A DNA stretch of 64,000 nucleotides from Pelatocladus maniniholoensis HA4357-MV3 (GCA_019359115.1 JAHHHW010000081.1:1-64000); one strand, 5' to 3'; counted from the stretch's first letter, positions 1-9,009 are shown. The notes: generated from the sequence alone by a model not told the origin. Program-made: numbers and translations.

Positions 1-64
1 CCTGTTTTAAAGCCTTTTGTAGTTTCTCTATTTGCTGGGAAGTTAAATGATTTTTTGCTGGCAT
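1..64 (-). CDS. IS630-family transposase, N-terminal fragment (cut by window edge)
   Basis: The minus strand reads from an ATG at 64 to the window edge and encodes about 21 residues starting MPAKNHLTSQQIEKLQ. This resembles, from memory, the N-terminus of cyanobacterial IS630-family transposases, which continue into a helix-turn-helix and a DDE catalytic domain. Only the first residues are visible, so neither the domains nor intactness can be judged. The family identification is recall-based and would need the sequence to the left of the window. Confidence 0.45.
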   Translation of the reverse strand, partial: MPAKNHLTSQQIEKLQKALKQ

Positions 65-161
65 TATTCCATTTTTTTACTGAATTCGGCTTTTTATTAT
101 ACCCAATTTAAATGCTGAACAGCTTATATCCTTTAAAACCCATAAATTATATATTAATGAT

Positions 162-590
162 ATGACTCCAGAAGATTTTATGCGTTTAGCCATAGCAGAA
201 GCAAAAAAAGCAGATGCACCTTATGGAGCAGTAATTGTCAAAGAAGGAGAAGTAGTTGCTGTTGGTTATAACACTGTGAAGCGAGATAACGATCCATCTG
301 CTCATGCAGAAATAAATGTCATTCGTAGTTTAACAGCAAAACTTCAAAATTATTCTTTAGAAGGTTATAGCATATATACAACAGGTGAACCATGCCCAAT
401 GTGTGCAACAGCTTGCGTTTGGGCTGGTGTATCAGAAATTATATATGGTGCTTCTATTCAAGATTTAATATCAGTTAATCAATCACAAATTGAAATAACT
501 TGCGAAGAGATTATTGCTAAAAGTTTTAAAAAAGTTAAATTGAGAAAAGGTGTTTTGAGAAAAGAATGTGTAGAGTTATTTAAAGAGTAA
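162..590 (+). CDS. Nucleoside/guanine deaminase, CMP/dCMP zinc-binding family
   Basis: This 142-residue protein belongs to the cytidine/deoxycytidylate deaminase fold. The zinc site is complete: HAE at residues 48-50 (His ligand and catalytic Glu) and PCPMC at 77-81 (two Cys ligands). The length and the C-terminal extension after the second motif fit the GuaD/TadA-like group of nucleoside deaminases that hydrolytically deaminate guanine or a related base; the exact substrate cannot be read from sequence. It is a single cytosolic gene, transcribed alone, preceded by an AT-rich region. The ATG at 162 gives the usual family N-terminus (a short helix followed by the PYGAVIV strand). Confidence 0.88.
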   Translation: MTPEDFMRLAIAEAKKADAPYGAVIVKEGEVVAVGYNTVKRDNDPSAHAEINVIRSLTAKLQNYSLEGYSIYTTGEPCPMCATACVWAGVSEIIYGASIQDLISVNQSQIEITCEEIIAKSFKKVKLRKGVLRKECVELFKE

Positions 591-777
591 TTTTTCAATA
601 AAATTATGGAAAAATCGTAAGGATAATAATTATCGTAGACACACAAGCGGCTACATCTATGTTCGACTAATATAATATTTGGATAAGACGCAAAGAATCT
701 TGTTTCTCTGGTTTAAAACAGGAACTAAATATTTCAAGGCTTTGTCTGTTTCATTTAAGAAATAAATTGCCAAAATC

Positions 778-1650
778 ATGCTTGTGACTAGATATACTCA
801 CAAACAGCGCTTAAATGTCATTGTTACCCAAATTGCGATCGCCTGTATTTGTCTTTCATCGCCTCTAATCATCATCAACGCGACTTCCGCACAATCACAA
901 ACCCAGACACAAATTAACTACCATATTCAACGCTTAAAGCATCCTCAACATCGTTCTGCTGCTATAGATTATTTAGCAAAAGTGGGTAAACCTGCTGTTC
1001 CCGCCCTAATTACAGCTTTGCAAGATAGTGATCCCCAAGTTCGTACCAGCACATTAGTAATTATCGGTAAAATTGGTGCAAATGCTGCCGAAGCTATACC
1101 CGCCTTGATGCGTGCAATAGATGACAAAGATGCAACTGTTCGTTCTCATGCAGTTCAAGCGATCGCCAAAATTGACAGAAAAGCCTATGTCCCTTACATA
1201 GTAGTTGGTTTAGATAGCAAAAATCAACAAGAACGTTACGGTGCAGTCCACATTTTACGCGCTATGGGCAAAGATGCGGCATCTGCTGTACCTAGCCTCA
1301 TAAAAAAGTTAGATGATCAGGATAATTGGATGCGGGTAAATGTGATTTCTGCTTTAGGTAGTATCGGAAAAGCTGCGACACCAGCAGTACCTACTTTAGT
1401 TAAGCGTTTACAAGACACAGATGAAACTGTTCGCCACAGTGCAGCTTATGCTTTAGGTGATATTACTTCGAGTTGGCTAGAGAATCTGAATCAATTATCT
1501 CCAAAAGAACTAGATATAACTGTCTCCAACTTAGAAACAGCCCTAAAAGTTTTGCAGAACCCCTCATTTAAATTTCGCCCAGAAGCAATTACTGCTGTTA
1601 AAGAACCTCTTGCCATTTTGAATCAAGAGAAACTCAGACGGGCAAAATAA
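778..1650 (+). CDS. Exported HEAT-repeat protein
   Basis: The 290-residue product begins with a basic stretch and a hydrophobic segment (about residues 15-38) ending in an Ala/Ser-rich region, consistent with a signal peptide. From about residue 50 to 230 it is made of roughly five HEAT/PBS-lyase-type repeats (for example AVPALITALQDSDPQVR, AIPALMRAIDDKDATVR, AVPTLVKRLQDTDETVR). Such repeats form alpha-solenoid scaffolds for protein binding; no catalytic residues are visible. It is probably periplasmic or lumenal. It converges with the response-regulator gene on the other strand, with only 13 bases between the stop codons, and has no obvious functional partner here. Confidence 0.8.
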   Translation: MLVTRYTHKQRLNVIVTQIAIACICLSSPLIIINATSAQSQTQTQINYHIQRLKHPQHRSAAIDYLAKVGKPAVPALITALQDSDPQVRTSTLVIIGKIGANAAEAIPALMRAIDDKDATVRSHAVQAIAKIDRKAYVPYIVVGLDSKNQQERYGAVHILRAMGKDAASAVPSLIKKLDDQDNWMRVNVISALGSIGKAATPAVPTLVKRLQDTDETVRHSAAYALGDITSSWLENLNQLSPKELDITVSNLETALKVLQNPSFKFRPEAITAVKEPLAILNQEKLRRAK

Positions 1651-1663
1651 TTATCTCATCATC

Positions 1664-2317
1664 CTAGTTTAAATAAGATAAAAATGAGTTGGCAAAGATT
1701 GCTGCTTGAGTGCGATCGCGTAAATTTAAACGATTTAAAATATTAGTGACGTGATTTTTAACTGTCCCTTCGGAAATGTAAAGTTTTTGGGCAATTTCTT
1801 TATTAGTCGCACCAGTAGCAATTAAGCGCAAAACCTCTTTTTCTCTAGGAGTCAATTCAGTTAAACTTGGTGGCGGAGGTGGCGATTTATCAGGTACAAC
1901 TGGCGGGAATTGAGTCAAAAGTTTTTTGACTATGCCTGGGCCTAATTGGGTATATCCTTTATAAACAGCACGAATCGCAACAGCTAATTCTTCGGAAGGA
2001 GTATCTTTGAGTAAGTAACCCATTGCACCATTTTGTAGTGCTGCTGTTACATATTCATCATTATCAAAAGTCGTTAATACTAAAATCTGTATGTTGGGAA
2101 AACGCTTGTGAATTTCTCGCGTTGCTGCAACTCCATCCATAATTGGCATTCTAATATCCATTAAAATCACATCTGGATGTAATTCTTCCATCAAATGAAT
2201 TGCAGTCTCGCCATTTTCGGCTTCTCCAATAATTTCTAAATCTGGTTCTAGTTCTAATAACGCTTTTAATCCTTGACGAATTAAATTTTGATCATCTACC
2301 AAGAAGACTTTGATCAT
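1664..2317 (-). CDS. NarL/FixJ-family response regulator
   Basis: This 217-residue response regulator has an N-terminal receiver domain: acidic pocket D8-D9, phospho-acceptor D54 in VILMDIRMP, a conserved Thr near 82 and Lys near 104. A Pro-rich linker (around 140-150, [10 protein letters not shown]) leads to a C-terminal LuxR-type HTH (about 153-210, [15 protein letters not shown] ... GTVKNHV). It is a DNA-binding transcription factor activated by phosphorylation. Its start overlaps the end of the upstream histidine kinase gene by four bases (ATGA), so the two are co-transcribed and translationally coupled, and the kinase is its cognate partner. Close to LiaR/DesR-type regulators. Confidence 0.95.
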   Translation of the reverse strand: MIKVFLVDDQNLIRQGLKALLELEPDLEIIGEAENGETAIHLMEELHPDVILMDIRMPIMDGVAATREIHKRFPNIQILVLTTFDNDEYVTAALQNGAMGYLLKDTPSEELAVAIRAVYKGYTQLGPGIVKKLLTQFPPVVPDKSPPPPPSLTELTPREKEVLRLIATGATNKEIAQKLYISEGTVKNHVTNILNRLNLRDRTQAAIFANSFLSYLN

Positions 2318-3534
2318 TGACTATACCTTGGTAAGGGGATTTCAACTCTAATTTTGCAACCAGAACCAGGAGTACTGTTAATATTAAATTTTCCACCTAA
2401 TGCTAAAGTGCGATCGCGCATACTTTGCTGTCCAAATCCTGTGGTGTTTTGCCCTAAATCAAAACCTTTACCATTATCTTCAACTACTAAGTATAAATCT
2501 GTATCTGTTGTTCTTAATTCCAGTTTCACTTCTGTAGCTTCAGCATATTTACAAATATTTGTAAATGATTCCTGAATAATTCGATAAATCGGGGTAGTCA
2601 TCTCCGAAGAAATGGGATGAGATAAATTAATTTTTAGAATTGGCGAGATTCCAGTTGTACGCTGCATACTTTCTGCAAGATTAGCAATCCCCTGTTCTAA
2701 AGATTGTTCTTGTAAGGGATGAGAACGCATCGCAGAAACCGATTGTCGGACATCTTGTAATGCTTTTGAACCTAATTCTTTTGCTCTTGCTAAAAATGTT
2801 TGAGCTTTTTCTGGATTAGATTGCCATAATTTTAAAGCAGTTTCTAATTGTAAATTTAACGCCGTCAAAGAATGTCCTAAAGAATCATGAATCTCTCTAG
2901 CAATACGATTGCGTTCTTCCAAAGTTGCTTGATTTTCAATTTGCAAAGCATATTGACGTAGTTTTTGATTAGCAATTGCTAGTTTTTCTCGACTTTCTCT
3001 TTCTGATAAAATTGTATTCATCAACATTAATACAAAAACTAAAGCTAATCCAAATAATAGAGCAACAACAAAATTATAAAATAACAATCTCTCTTGGATA
3101 GCAGGTGATAATTGTATTGACGGACGAGGAGGTTTTCTTTGTGATATAGAAAAGATAAATAATATCAAAGATAAAGTCGTAACAAATAAACGACCTTGGA
3201 TTTGAAAAATAAAACAGCTACGAGTTACTAACACCAAGTATAAAAAAGGGAAAAACCTTCCAGATGGTTTAGTATTGTAAAAGGAAATAAAAATAATTAA
3301 AATTACTTCTATAATTGTGTAAACAACCTTAATGAATTTATTTTTAGTAGGCAATCTCAAGCCCATTAAGCCAAAAACAAGCAAACTAAAAATTGTTAAC
3401 TCTGTGGACTGATTATTGAAACGTTGAAAATGAGAAGGTATTAAAACAGCAGAAGCAGAAACAACTAATAATATCCACTCCAAATAAAGTAAAAACCGAA
3501 AAGGATGATTGCTAACTTTAATTGGTTGATTCAC
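2314..3534 (-). CDS. Membrane sensor histidine kinase, HisKA_3 (NarX/LiaS-type)
   Basis: A 406-residue kinase with about six N-terminal membrane helices (roughly 13-33, 44-60, 69-87, 95-110, 116-131, 152-174) and very little extracytoplasmic loop, suggesting that it senses within the membrane. A coiled-coil linker (180-205) leads to the HisKA_3 dimerisation domain with phospho-acceptor H216 in REIHDSLGH. The C-terminal HATPase_c domain has an N-box-like region and the glycine box EDNGKGFDL plus [10 protein letters not shown]. It phosphorylates the overlapping NarL-type regulator. The gene is divergent from the Spy-like protein gene at 3779, and their 244-bp shared upstream region holds a 16-bp palindrome. 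Confidence 0.93.
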   Translation of the reverse strand: MNQPIKVSNHPFRFLLYLEWILLVVSASAVLIPSHFQRFNNQSTELTIFSLLVFGLMGLRLPTKNKFIKVVYTIIEVILIIFISFYNTKPSGRFFPFLYLVLVTRSCFIFQIQGRLFVTTLSLILFIFSISQRKPPRPSIQLSPAIQERLLFYNFVVALLFGLALVFVLMLMNTILSERESREKLAIANQKLRQYALQIENQATLEERNRIAREIHDSLGHSLTALNLQLETALKLWQSNPEKAQTFLARAKELGSKALQDVRQSVSAMRSHPLQEQSLEQGIANLAESMQRTTGISPILKINLSHPISSEMTTPIYRIIQESFTNICKYAEATEVKLELRTTDTDLYLVVEDNGKGFDLGQNTTGFGQQSMRDRTLALGGKFNINSTPGSGCKIRVEIPLPRYSQ

Positions 3535-3673
3535 AAAAATAGACCTGTATTGAAAATAGGGTTAAGGAAAAAGACAAGATATATTTTTATATATTATTGG
3601 TTTGTAGTCCAACTAGAACTAATTGTAAACAGATTTCCATAAGTTCACATTATATTATTTGTCACGTCACAAA

Positions 3674-3689
3674 CATGACTTAAGTCATG
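3674..3689. promoter_or_regulatory. Perfect 16-bp palindrome, candidate operator in divergent promoter region
   Basis: CATGACTTAAGTCATG is its own reverse complement. It lies in the intergenic region between the divergent histidine kinase gene and the Spy-like gene. Further half-site-like copies follow: CATGACT at about 3697-3703 and CATGTGACT at about 3711-3719. Dyad symmetry with extra half-sites is what a dimeric NarL/LuxR-type regulator would bind, so autoregulation by the adjacent response regulator is a reasonable inference, not a demonstrated fact. Confidence 0.5.
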
Positions 3690-3778
3690 GGTTATACATG
3701 ACTTTCTCCTCATGTGACTGTTAAATATAACTTCTTAAGATAGAAACAAAGAAACACACAAAACGCTAAAGGTCGCAA

Positions 3779-4234
3779 ATGAAACTCAAAAAATTATCAT
3801 TGATTGCTGGTGCTGTTGCTCTCAGTTTAACTGCTGTCCCCTTTGCAGCTCAAGCACAAACAAACTCATCTTCTTTTCTAGTTGCACAAGTTCCTCAAGG
3901 TAAAGGCCCATTCCAAAATTTAGGACTAACGGATACACAAAAAACCCAAATAGCAGAAATTCGTCGGAATACAAAAGCTAAAATGGATGCAATTCTTACC
4001 CCACAACAACGAGAACAACTCGCAAATGCAAAGAAAAACCGTCAAGCAAATCGTCAAGAAAGACGCAATTTAAAAGCCTCCCTCAATCTTACTGAAGATC
4101 AGAAAGCTCAAATGCGACAAATTATGGAGTCTCAAAAATCTCAAATTGACGCTGTTTTGACTCCTGAACAAAGACAACAACTGCAAGAAATGCGTGCAAA
4201 TAAACCCTCACGTCGTCAACAATTGAATCGTTAG
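3779..4234 (+). CDS. Spy/CpxP-like periplasmic LTXXQ-motif protein
   Basis: This 151-residue protein has a clear signal peptide (KLKK, hydrophobic core, cleavage near AQAQ at about residue 26). The mature part is a helical, Gln/Arg-rich protein carrying repeated LTxxQ-type motifs (LTDTQKTQI, LTPQQREQL, LTEDQKAQM, LTPEQRQQL), the signature of the Spy/CpxP family. E. coli Spy is an ATP-independent periplasmic chaperone induced by envelope stress. Here it lies divergent from a membrane histidine kinase/response regulator pair with a palindromic site between, which suggests it is a target of that system. A similar role in envelope protein quality control is inferred. Confidence 0.82.
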   Translation: MKLKKLSLIAGAVALSLTAVPFAAQAQTNSSSFLVAQVPQGKGPFQNLGLTDTQKTQIAEIRRNTKAKMDAILTPQQREQLANAKKNRQANRQERRNLKASLNLTEDQKAQMRQIMESQKSQIDAVLTPEQRQQLQEMRANKPSRRQQLNR

Positions 4235-4276
4235 CAGGAAATACAGCAGATTTCAACAAGCGTGAGGTACGGAAGA

Positions 4277-4296
4277 ACCCCACCTGCGGGTGGGGT
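4277..4296. terminator. GC-rich hairpin downstream of the Spy-like gene
   Basis: ACCCCACC, a four-base loop and GGTGGGGT form a strong stem about 43 bases after the stop codon of the Spy-like gene. There is no uridine run directly after it, so it could equally be a short palindromic repeat of the kind scattered through this genome. Confidence 0.4.
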
Positions 4297-4347
4297 GTAA
4301 TCCATTTAAATGCAAAGCGCTGTATAAATAAATATATTCAGGTTGAT

Positions 4348-4361
4348 CTTGGGATGCTCCC
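4348..4361. repeat. Solitary end of the GGGGAGCATCCCA repeat family
   Basis: TTGGGATGCTCCC matches the terminal sequence of the palindrome-string element seen complete near 10.6, 35.8 and 51.7 kb. It abuts the stop codon of the minus-strand gene ending at 4363. No partner end or internal palindromes are nearby, so this is probably a relic or coincidence. Confidence 0.4.
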
Positions 4362-4362
4362 G

Positions 4363-5364
4363 TTAAAAATCCATGAGTGTAAAAATTGTATCTACTTCGC
4401 TCACTATAATATTTGTATCTGTAGTTTGTTGTGTAGAGTTAATCCACTCGCGTTGAATTTGTGCTGGTTTACCGAAAAAATCGTCCCAAGCTGGTTGTAA
4501 TTTTTGTAGTAAAATTTGCCATTCATTCTCCACATCTGCTGTACGAATTGTGCGATCAACAAACTCTTCTGCGATCGCAAAAGCAACTTGACTAGGTTCA
4601 CTCAGCAACTGTTTTAAGGCTGTTTCACATTTACGAAGACTTTGGGCATGAGCTATCTTGAGATTGAGAAATACTTGTTCCGTAGAAGGCGAATTCGTTA
4701 ACTGAGGAGTTTCGGGTTGTTTCGGAGTTAATCCATCTACATGGGGACGAATGCGATAAAGTATAAATTCTCGATAGCTCAGTTTACATTCAGCCAACAT
4801 TTGAAATGCTATTTTGAGCTGACTAGGTATAGTTGGAATAAGTTGATCTGGTATTTCTGTTGCTAGTACTTGGATAAATTCAGAACTTTTGCTGGCTGTA
4901 AATTTTCCTAAATTTGTCTTGGTAATCAGTATCTGTGCTATTTGAGATTTTACGCGCTCAAGCGATCGCCCCAGTCCATGATCTAGAGATAATAAATTTT
5001 GCAAAAAATGAGCGCGAACTTCATTCAGATACTGTTCATAGACAATCTCATAGCTACTCTCAATCTCAACACGCCTTTTTATCTGCGATGGAGAAGGAAT
5101 TCCTGTATCAGTTCGACAAAGCTGCAAAGTTACTTCTACTTGTTTTTTTAAGTCAGTATCTACATCTTGCCGCTTTTTCTCTAATTCCTGAAGCAGTTTC
5201 TCAAAACTATCTGTAAGTTCCTGCCACAGTTGTATAAACTTCTGCTCGAACAAAGCTATGCTTTGAGAATCTAAATTTGTCTGCTTTGAATCTTTTTGGA
5301 CAGTTTTTTCTGCAAGATGCAGATCAATGATGTCAGTTATGTTTTGAGTAGTCTTTGTGTTCAT
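4363..5364 (-). CDS. Hypothetical helical protein
   Basis: I do not recognise this 333-residue protein. It is rich in Gln, Glu, Lys and Leu with heptad-like stretches (about residues 35-85), no signal peptide and no membrane segments, so it should be a soluble, largely alpha-helical cytosolic protein. A Pro/Thr-rich linker (around 215-232, TPKQPETPQLTNSP) separates two helical halves. It is transcribed alone, divergent from the rhomboid protease gene. An internal HIP1-type site and codon use like its neighbours argue that it is a resident gene. Confidence 0.7.
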   Translation of the reverse strand: MNTKTTQNITDIIDLHLAEKTVQKDSKQTNLDSQSIALFEQKFIQLWQELTDSFEKLLQELEKKRQDVDTDLKKQVEVTLQLCRTDTGIPSPSQIKRRVEIESSYEIVYEQYLNEVRAHFLQNLLSLDHGLGRSLERVKSQIAQILITKTNLGKFTASKSSEFIQVLATEIPDQLIPTIPSQLKIAFQMLAECKLSYREFILYRIRPHVDGLTPKQPETPQLTNSPSTEQVFLNLKIAHAQSLRKCETALKQLLSEPSQVAFAIAEEFVDRTIRTADVENEWQILLQKLQPAWDDFFGKPAQIQREWINSTQQTTDTNIIVSEVDTIFTLMDF

Positions 5365-5639
5365 TTGACAGCCTATTCAACCAATCGGTTTAGCAAAAAA
5401 ATCACTTTTCTATATAATAATACTTAGATTAAAGTAATAAAACAAATAAGTAATTTTATCGTTTTAGCATTTACTTAGCTTGGCAAATAAAATTTGAAAA
5501 AAGAAAATATAGTTAAATTCTCGGTTAATACAAGCATAGCATGTCATTTTTATTACTAAAATTTTAATTATGATTATTCGTTGAGTAGTTACACAAGCTA
5601 TATTGCACTTATATAGATTAATTATTAGGAACAACACCT

Positions 5640-6314
5640 GTGTTTCCTCTGTACGACGAAAATCCAACGCGAACTACCCCATACATCACCTATGGCTTGA
5701 TTGGGATGAACGTTTTAGTTTTTCTACATGAACTTCAACTATCAAATGAACAACTAAATCAGTTTTTGCAGCTATATGCAGTTATTCCTGAACAATTAAC
5801 TACCAACTTAGCTGGCGAATGGACAACATTATTTACATCCCAATTCCTTCATGGTGGTTGGTGGCATTTAATCTCAAATATGTTATTTCTGTTTGTTTTT
5901 GGTAACAATGTTGAAGACAAACTGGGGCATTTTAAGTACTTAATTTATTATTTGATTTGTGGTGCTTTTGCTGCCCTATGTCAGTGGTTTATCAGTATGA
6001 ATTCTGGGATTCCTTCATTGGGAGCAAGTGGTGCAATTTTTGGAATTTTAGGAGGTTATATTATTGCTTTTCCCCACTCAAGAGTTGTCACATTAATATT
6101 TTTAGGTATTTTCGTCACGACTGTGAGAATTCCAGCCTTATTTCTGATTGGGCTTTACTTTATTCAAAATTTGATTTCTGGTTTTGCAAGTCTACAAGCA
6201 GCAGCAAATATGAGTGTAGAGACCGGGGGAATTGCTTACTGGGCGCACATTGGCGGTTTCGTCGCTGGAGTGGTACTTGCTCCCTTCTTGGGACTGCATA
6301 GACGAGAGTATTAG
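5640..6314 (+). CDS. Rhomboid-family intramembrane serine protease
   Basis: A 224-residue polytopic membrane protein with the rhomboid signatures in order: HGGWWHLISNM with conserved N80, the catalytic serine S130 in GASGAIFG, and the catalytic histidine H203 in AHIGGFVAG, forming the Ser-His dyad within the membrane. About six transmembrane helices are visible, the basic bacterial rhomboid core. It cleaves transmembrane segments of unknown client proteins. The start is GTG at 5640, which gives the usual N-terminus MFPLYDENPTR; an AGGA sequence lies about ten bases upstream. It is a monocistronic gene followed by a 30-bp perfect palindrome. Confidence 0.93.
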   Translation: MFPLYDENPTRTTPYITYGLIGMNVLVFLHELQLSNEQLNQFLQLYAVIPEQLTTNLAGEWTTLFTSQFLHGGWWHLISNMLFLFVFGNNVEDKLGHFKYLIYYLICGAFAALCQWFISMNSGIPSLGASGAIFGILGGYIIAFPHSRVVTLIFLGIFVTTVRIPALFLIGLYFIQNLISGFASLQAAANMSVETGGIAYWAHIGGFVAGVVLAPFLGLHRREY

Positions 6315-6342
6315 TGAGTTGGTTAAAAGTCAATAAAATCTT

Positions 6343-6372
6343 TGTAGAGACCGTAAATTTACGGTCTCTACA
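6343..6372. repeat. Perfect 30-bp palindrome after the rhomboid gene
   Basis: The half-site TGTAGAGACCGTAAA is followed immediately by its exact reverse complement, giving a gapless 30-bp palindrome 29 bases after the rhomboid stop codon. It lies between convergent genes, so it may act as a bidirectional transcription stop, but it lacks a T-run. A degenerate relative (ACCGTAAATTGATAATCTC) occurs near 10532, suggesting a dispersed repeat family. Confidence 0.6.
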
Positions 6373-6504
6373 TTCCCAAAAATCGAAGCGAAAAATCTTT
6401 AACCGAGCAGTATTGCCAAGACACCAAGTTGAATCGCAAACAATCAGCCATGAAAGCAGGTTTTTACCCACCTTGATACGGATATTTCATGCTTGGTGGT
6501 GAAA

Positions 6505-7023
6505 TCATTGGGACTGTCTTCTAGTTTCTTGATTAAAAACGTATTGCAGCAGACCTCCACAAGCATCAAGGAGTAGTTCGATTACCTGATTAAAGCCCTC
6601 TGAACCACCATAGTAGGGATCTGGAACTTCTTTAAGAGTATGCTGAGAACAAAAGTCACACATCAAATGTACTTTGTGGTGATATTGTCCAGTTGGATCA
6701 AGAGATAAAATATCGTCATAATTTTCCCGATCCATAGCTAAGATCAAATCAAAGTCTTGAAAGTCTGACTTTTGAAACTGACGAGCATAACCACGGAGTT
6801 TGATTCCTAGCTTTTGCAATGCAGCAGAACTCATGCGTCGATCCGGTGGGCTACCGATGTGATAGCTAGATGTGCCAGCTGAGTCACAGATAATGCGATC
6901 GCCTAGTATATGTTTTGCAGACTCACTCAAGCCATTCTGCTCAATCAAGTAATTCATAATATTTTCTGCCGCAGGCGATCGACAGATATTTCCCAGGCAG
7001 ACAAACAAAAGTTTGTAAGGCAT
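6505..7023 (-). CDS. Low-molecular-weight protein-tyrosine phosphatase
   Basis: The 172-residue enzyme has the LMW-PTP P-loop at its N-terminus, C9-LGNIC-R15-S, where C9 is the nucleophile, and the general acid D135 in DPYYGG. The length is at the upper end of the family range. These enzymes dephosphorylate tyrosine residues; the Wzb subgroup acts on BY-kinases such as Wzc that control polysaccharide export. A Wzc-like kinase is encoded at 13310-15475, so a Wzb-type role is possible, but the two genes are not linked in one operon. It lies 65 bases downstream of ybaB on the same strand. Confidence 0.93.
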   Translation of the reverse strand: MPYKLLFVCLGNICRSPAAENIMNYLIEQNGLSESAKHILGDRIICDSAGTSSYHIGSPPDRRMSSAALQKLGIKLRGYARQFQKSDFQDFDLILAMDRENYDDILSLDPTGQYHHKVHLMCDFCSQHTLKEVPDPYYGGSEGFNQVIELLLDACGGLLQYVFNQETRRQSQ

Positions 7024-7036
7024 AGAAGTTATATAG

Positions 7037-7072
7037 TCATTTGTCCTTTGTCATTAAGAATAAGACAAATGA
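7037..7072. repeat. Heptamer-derived inverted repeat between ybaB and the phosphatase gene
   Basis: TCATTTGTC and its exact complement GACAAATGA flank an 18-base loop. The arms are built from the GTCATTT heptamer, the same unit that appears in tandem near 62213. It sits between two co-directional genes and could attenuate read-through or simply be a short repeat. Confidence 0.45.
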
Positions 7073-7088
7073 CAAACAACTATTAAGT

Positions 7089-7436
7089 CTAGAACCCAGG
7101 AAGTTCCAACCCACTTGTTAAATCTTCCATGCGTTCCCGCATTGTTGCTGTGGATTTGTTATAAGCATCTTTCATTGCCGCAGCTACCAGATCAGAAAGT
7201 ACCTCTGCGCCTTCATTGAGGGCATCTGGAGAAATTTCTACCCGCTTAGGTTCTTGGTTCCCACTGACTATCACCTTTACTAAACCATTGCCAGCTTCGC
7301 CTTCAATTTCCATTTGCTCCAGTTCTTCCTGAAGGCGCTTTGCTCCTTCTTGCACCTGTTGAGCTTTTTTAAAGGCTTCAGCTAGTTCTTTCATTTTTCC
7401 TAAGCCAAAGCCAAATCCTTGTCCTTTACCTGTCAT
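7089..7436 (-). CDS. ybaB: YbaB/EbfC-family nucleoid-associated protein
   Basis: A 115-residue protein of the YbaB/EbfC family: a Gly-rich N-terminus ([33 protein letters not shown] is the family's amphipathic first helix region), a central beta region ([20 protein letters not shown]) and a C-terminal helical dimerisation segment ending in TSGLELPGF. Family members bind DNA non-specifically as dimers and are chromosome-associated. In many bacteria the gene sits beside recR or dnaX; here it precedes a tyrosine phosphatase gene. Length and motif order are those of an intact family member. Confidence 0.93.
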   Translation of the reverse strand: MTGKGQGFGFGLGKMKELAEAFKKAQQVQEGAKRLQEELEQMEIEGEAGNGLVKVIVSGNQEPKRVEISPDALNEGAEVLSDLVAAAMKDAYNKSTATMRERMEDLTSGLELPGF

Positions 7437-7840
7437 ATGAGATTGTCCACCTGTATTTTGATTAACAAGTCAATTTCAACAAATTCAATTATAGATGCGG
7501 TATGTCATTTACCTATTTTTACCCCCAAGTATCCTATTCTCCAAATTTAGTCAATATTAGCAAGGGTGAAGGATGAAGTATTAATACTTGGATTTAGTTT
7601 ATTTCGGCTGATGAGTGCAAATCTAGGTAATTTCACAAGTTAGCGTTCGCGCAAGCGTGTCGCAAAGCGACCCACCTCCTTTGTTGGCGAAGCCTTCTTT
7701 AAAGGGGTAGGAGGCTCGCCTGTATCTGTGCATATTACGTATCTCTTCTTTTACGTCTTTCCTGTACTGTGGGAAGATTATTGAGGGTTAAGTCAAGTCA
7801 AGTAAACTCCCATTTCCGAATTGTTTTAGTCAAGAAATTA
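7437..7840. other. Intergenic region with GC-rich short palindromes
   Basis: This stretch separates divergent ybaB and the cyclophilin gene and should contain both promoters. From about 7642 to 7725 it holds a GC-rich block of short dyads, including GTCGCAAAGCGAC at 7659-7671 and an inverted CCTCCT/AGGAGG pair, typical of dispersed cyanobacterial repeats. A GTG in frame at 7769 would extend the cyclophilin upstream but is not favoured. No further gene is seen. Confidence 0.5.
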
Positions 7841-8968
7841 ATGCTGCGTTTGAACCATCCCATGTTCAAGTCATTAAAATCTCAGTTGAAGAATACTCTC
7901 ATTACACTTTTGTTGGTAACACTCTTTTTAGGAGTAAGTACAGCCGGGTGGACTCCCTCCAGCAGTGCTGGACTACCAGCAGGAAACGCAATTACTGACG
8001 GTAAAGCACTTTTGCGCTATGCATTACCAATAGATAATCAGCCTGTACGAGAACTGCAAGGCAGTTTGGAAGATATATCAAACCAACTCAGAGCCAATCG
8101 ACGTTGGGGTGCTGTTTCCAAAGACCTCAGTAAAGCATCACGGATTCTCAGTAATCCTGGCAAAATTTTGGCTAGTGTACCACAAGCAAACAAAACCCAA
8201 GCTGAAGCTTTGATTTCTCAATTGAAATCAGGTGTGAGCAGTCTTGAAGAAGTAAGTAAAACCAGAGATAAAGAACAAATATTAGCACAACGAGCCGACC
8301 TGTTAAACCTCGTTGGTGACATAGAAGATTTGATGGTGCAGGGATTTCCCTTTGAAGTTCCCAAGGAATATAGCAATTTACCGCAACTAAAAGGTCGTGC
8401 CACCATCGAAATGAAAACTATGAAGGGTAATATTACTTTTGTAGTGGACGGTTACAATGCCCCTGTAACTGCTGGAAATTTGGTTGATTTAGTACAACGG
8501 GGTTTTTATGATGGTTTACCATTCACCCGCGCAGAAGAATCTTACGTTGTCCAAACTGGTGATCCACCAGGAAAAGAAGTAGGCTTTATTGATCCCAAAA
8601 CGAATAAATATCGTGCTATTCCTTTAGAAATTCTTTTTGAAGGTGACAAAGAACCAACCTACGGTATTACATCAGAACAAGCAGGACGTTACACCGATTT
8701 ACCTGTGTTGCCATTTTCTGCCTACGGTGCAGTAGCTATGGCTCGTCCTGAAAGTGACAATAATGGTGCTTCTTCGCAATTTTTCTTCTTTCTCTATGAA
8801 CCAGAACTTACCCCAGCTGGACGTAATCTTTTAGATGGTCGTTACACCGTTTTTGGTTATGTCGTTGAAGGTAAAGATGTTTTACGGGAAATCAAAGCAG
8901 GTGACAAAATTGAATCGGCAAAAGTTGTTAAGGGTGCAGAAAATTTAGTAGAGCCAAAGGAAGCATAA
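7841..8968 (+). CDS. Thylakoid-lumen-type cyclophilin peptidyl-prolyl isomerase (TLP40-like)
   Basis: This protein (375 residues from the ATG at 7841; another ATG is at 7862, and an in-frame GTG at 7769 would add 24 residues) starts with a hydrophobic export signal (TLITLLLVTLFLGVSTAGW) ending near SSSAG. The middle (about 60-190) is helical with a leucine-zipper-like character, as in plant TLP40. The C-terminal half is a cyclophilin domain with the divergent lumenal features FTRAEESYVVQTGDPPG and SQFFFFLYEPELTPAGRNLLDGRYTVFGYVVEG. It should catalyse cis-trans prolyl isomerisation in the lumen or periplasm. In chloroplasts TLP40 is linked to photosystem II turnover; that role here is inference from the family. 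Confidence 0.88.
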   Translation: MLRLNHPMFKSLKSQLKNTLITLLLVTLFLGVSTAGWTPSSSAGLPAGNAITDGKALLRYALPIDNQPVRELQGSLEDISNQLRANRRWGAVSKDLSKASRILSNPGKILASVPQANKTQAEALISQLKSGVSSLEEVSKTRDKEQILAQRADLLNLVGDIEDLMVQGFPFEVPKEYSNLPQLKGRATIEMKTMKGNITFVVDGYNAPVTAGNLVDLVQRGFYDGLPFTRAEESYVVQTGDPPGKEVGFIDPKTNKYRAIPLEILFEGDKEPTYGITSEQAGRYTDLPVLPFSAYGAVAMARPESDNNGASSQFFFFLYEPELTPAGRNLLDGRYTVFGYVVEGKDVLREIKAGDKIESAKVVKGAENLVEPKEA

Positions 8969-9009
8969 TTACAACATTTTTATGTAGATGTGAGTAATTT
9001 TTTTCTCTA

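Noticed and set aside
2354-2575. Open frame on the plus strand opposite the histidine kinase
   Set aside because: It is antisense to the conserved HATPase region and has no features of its own.
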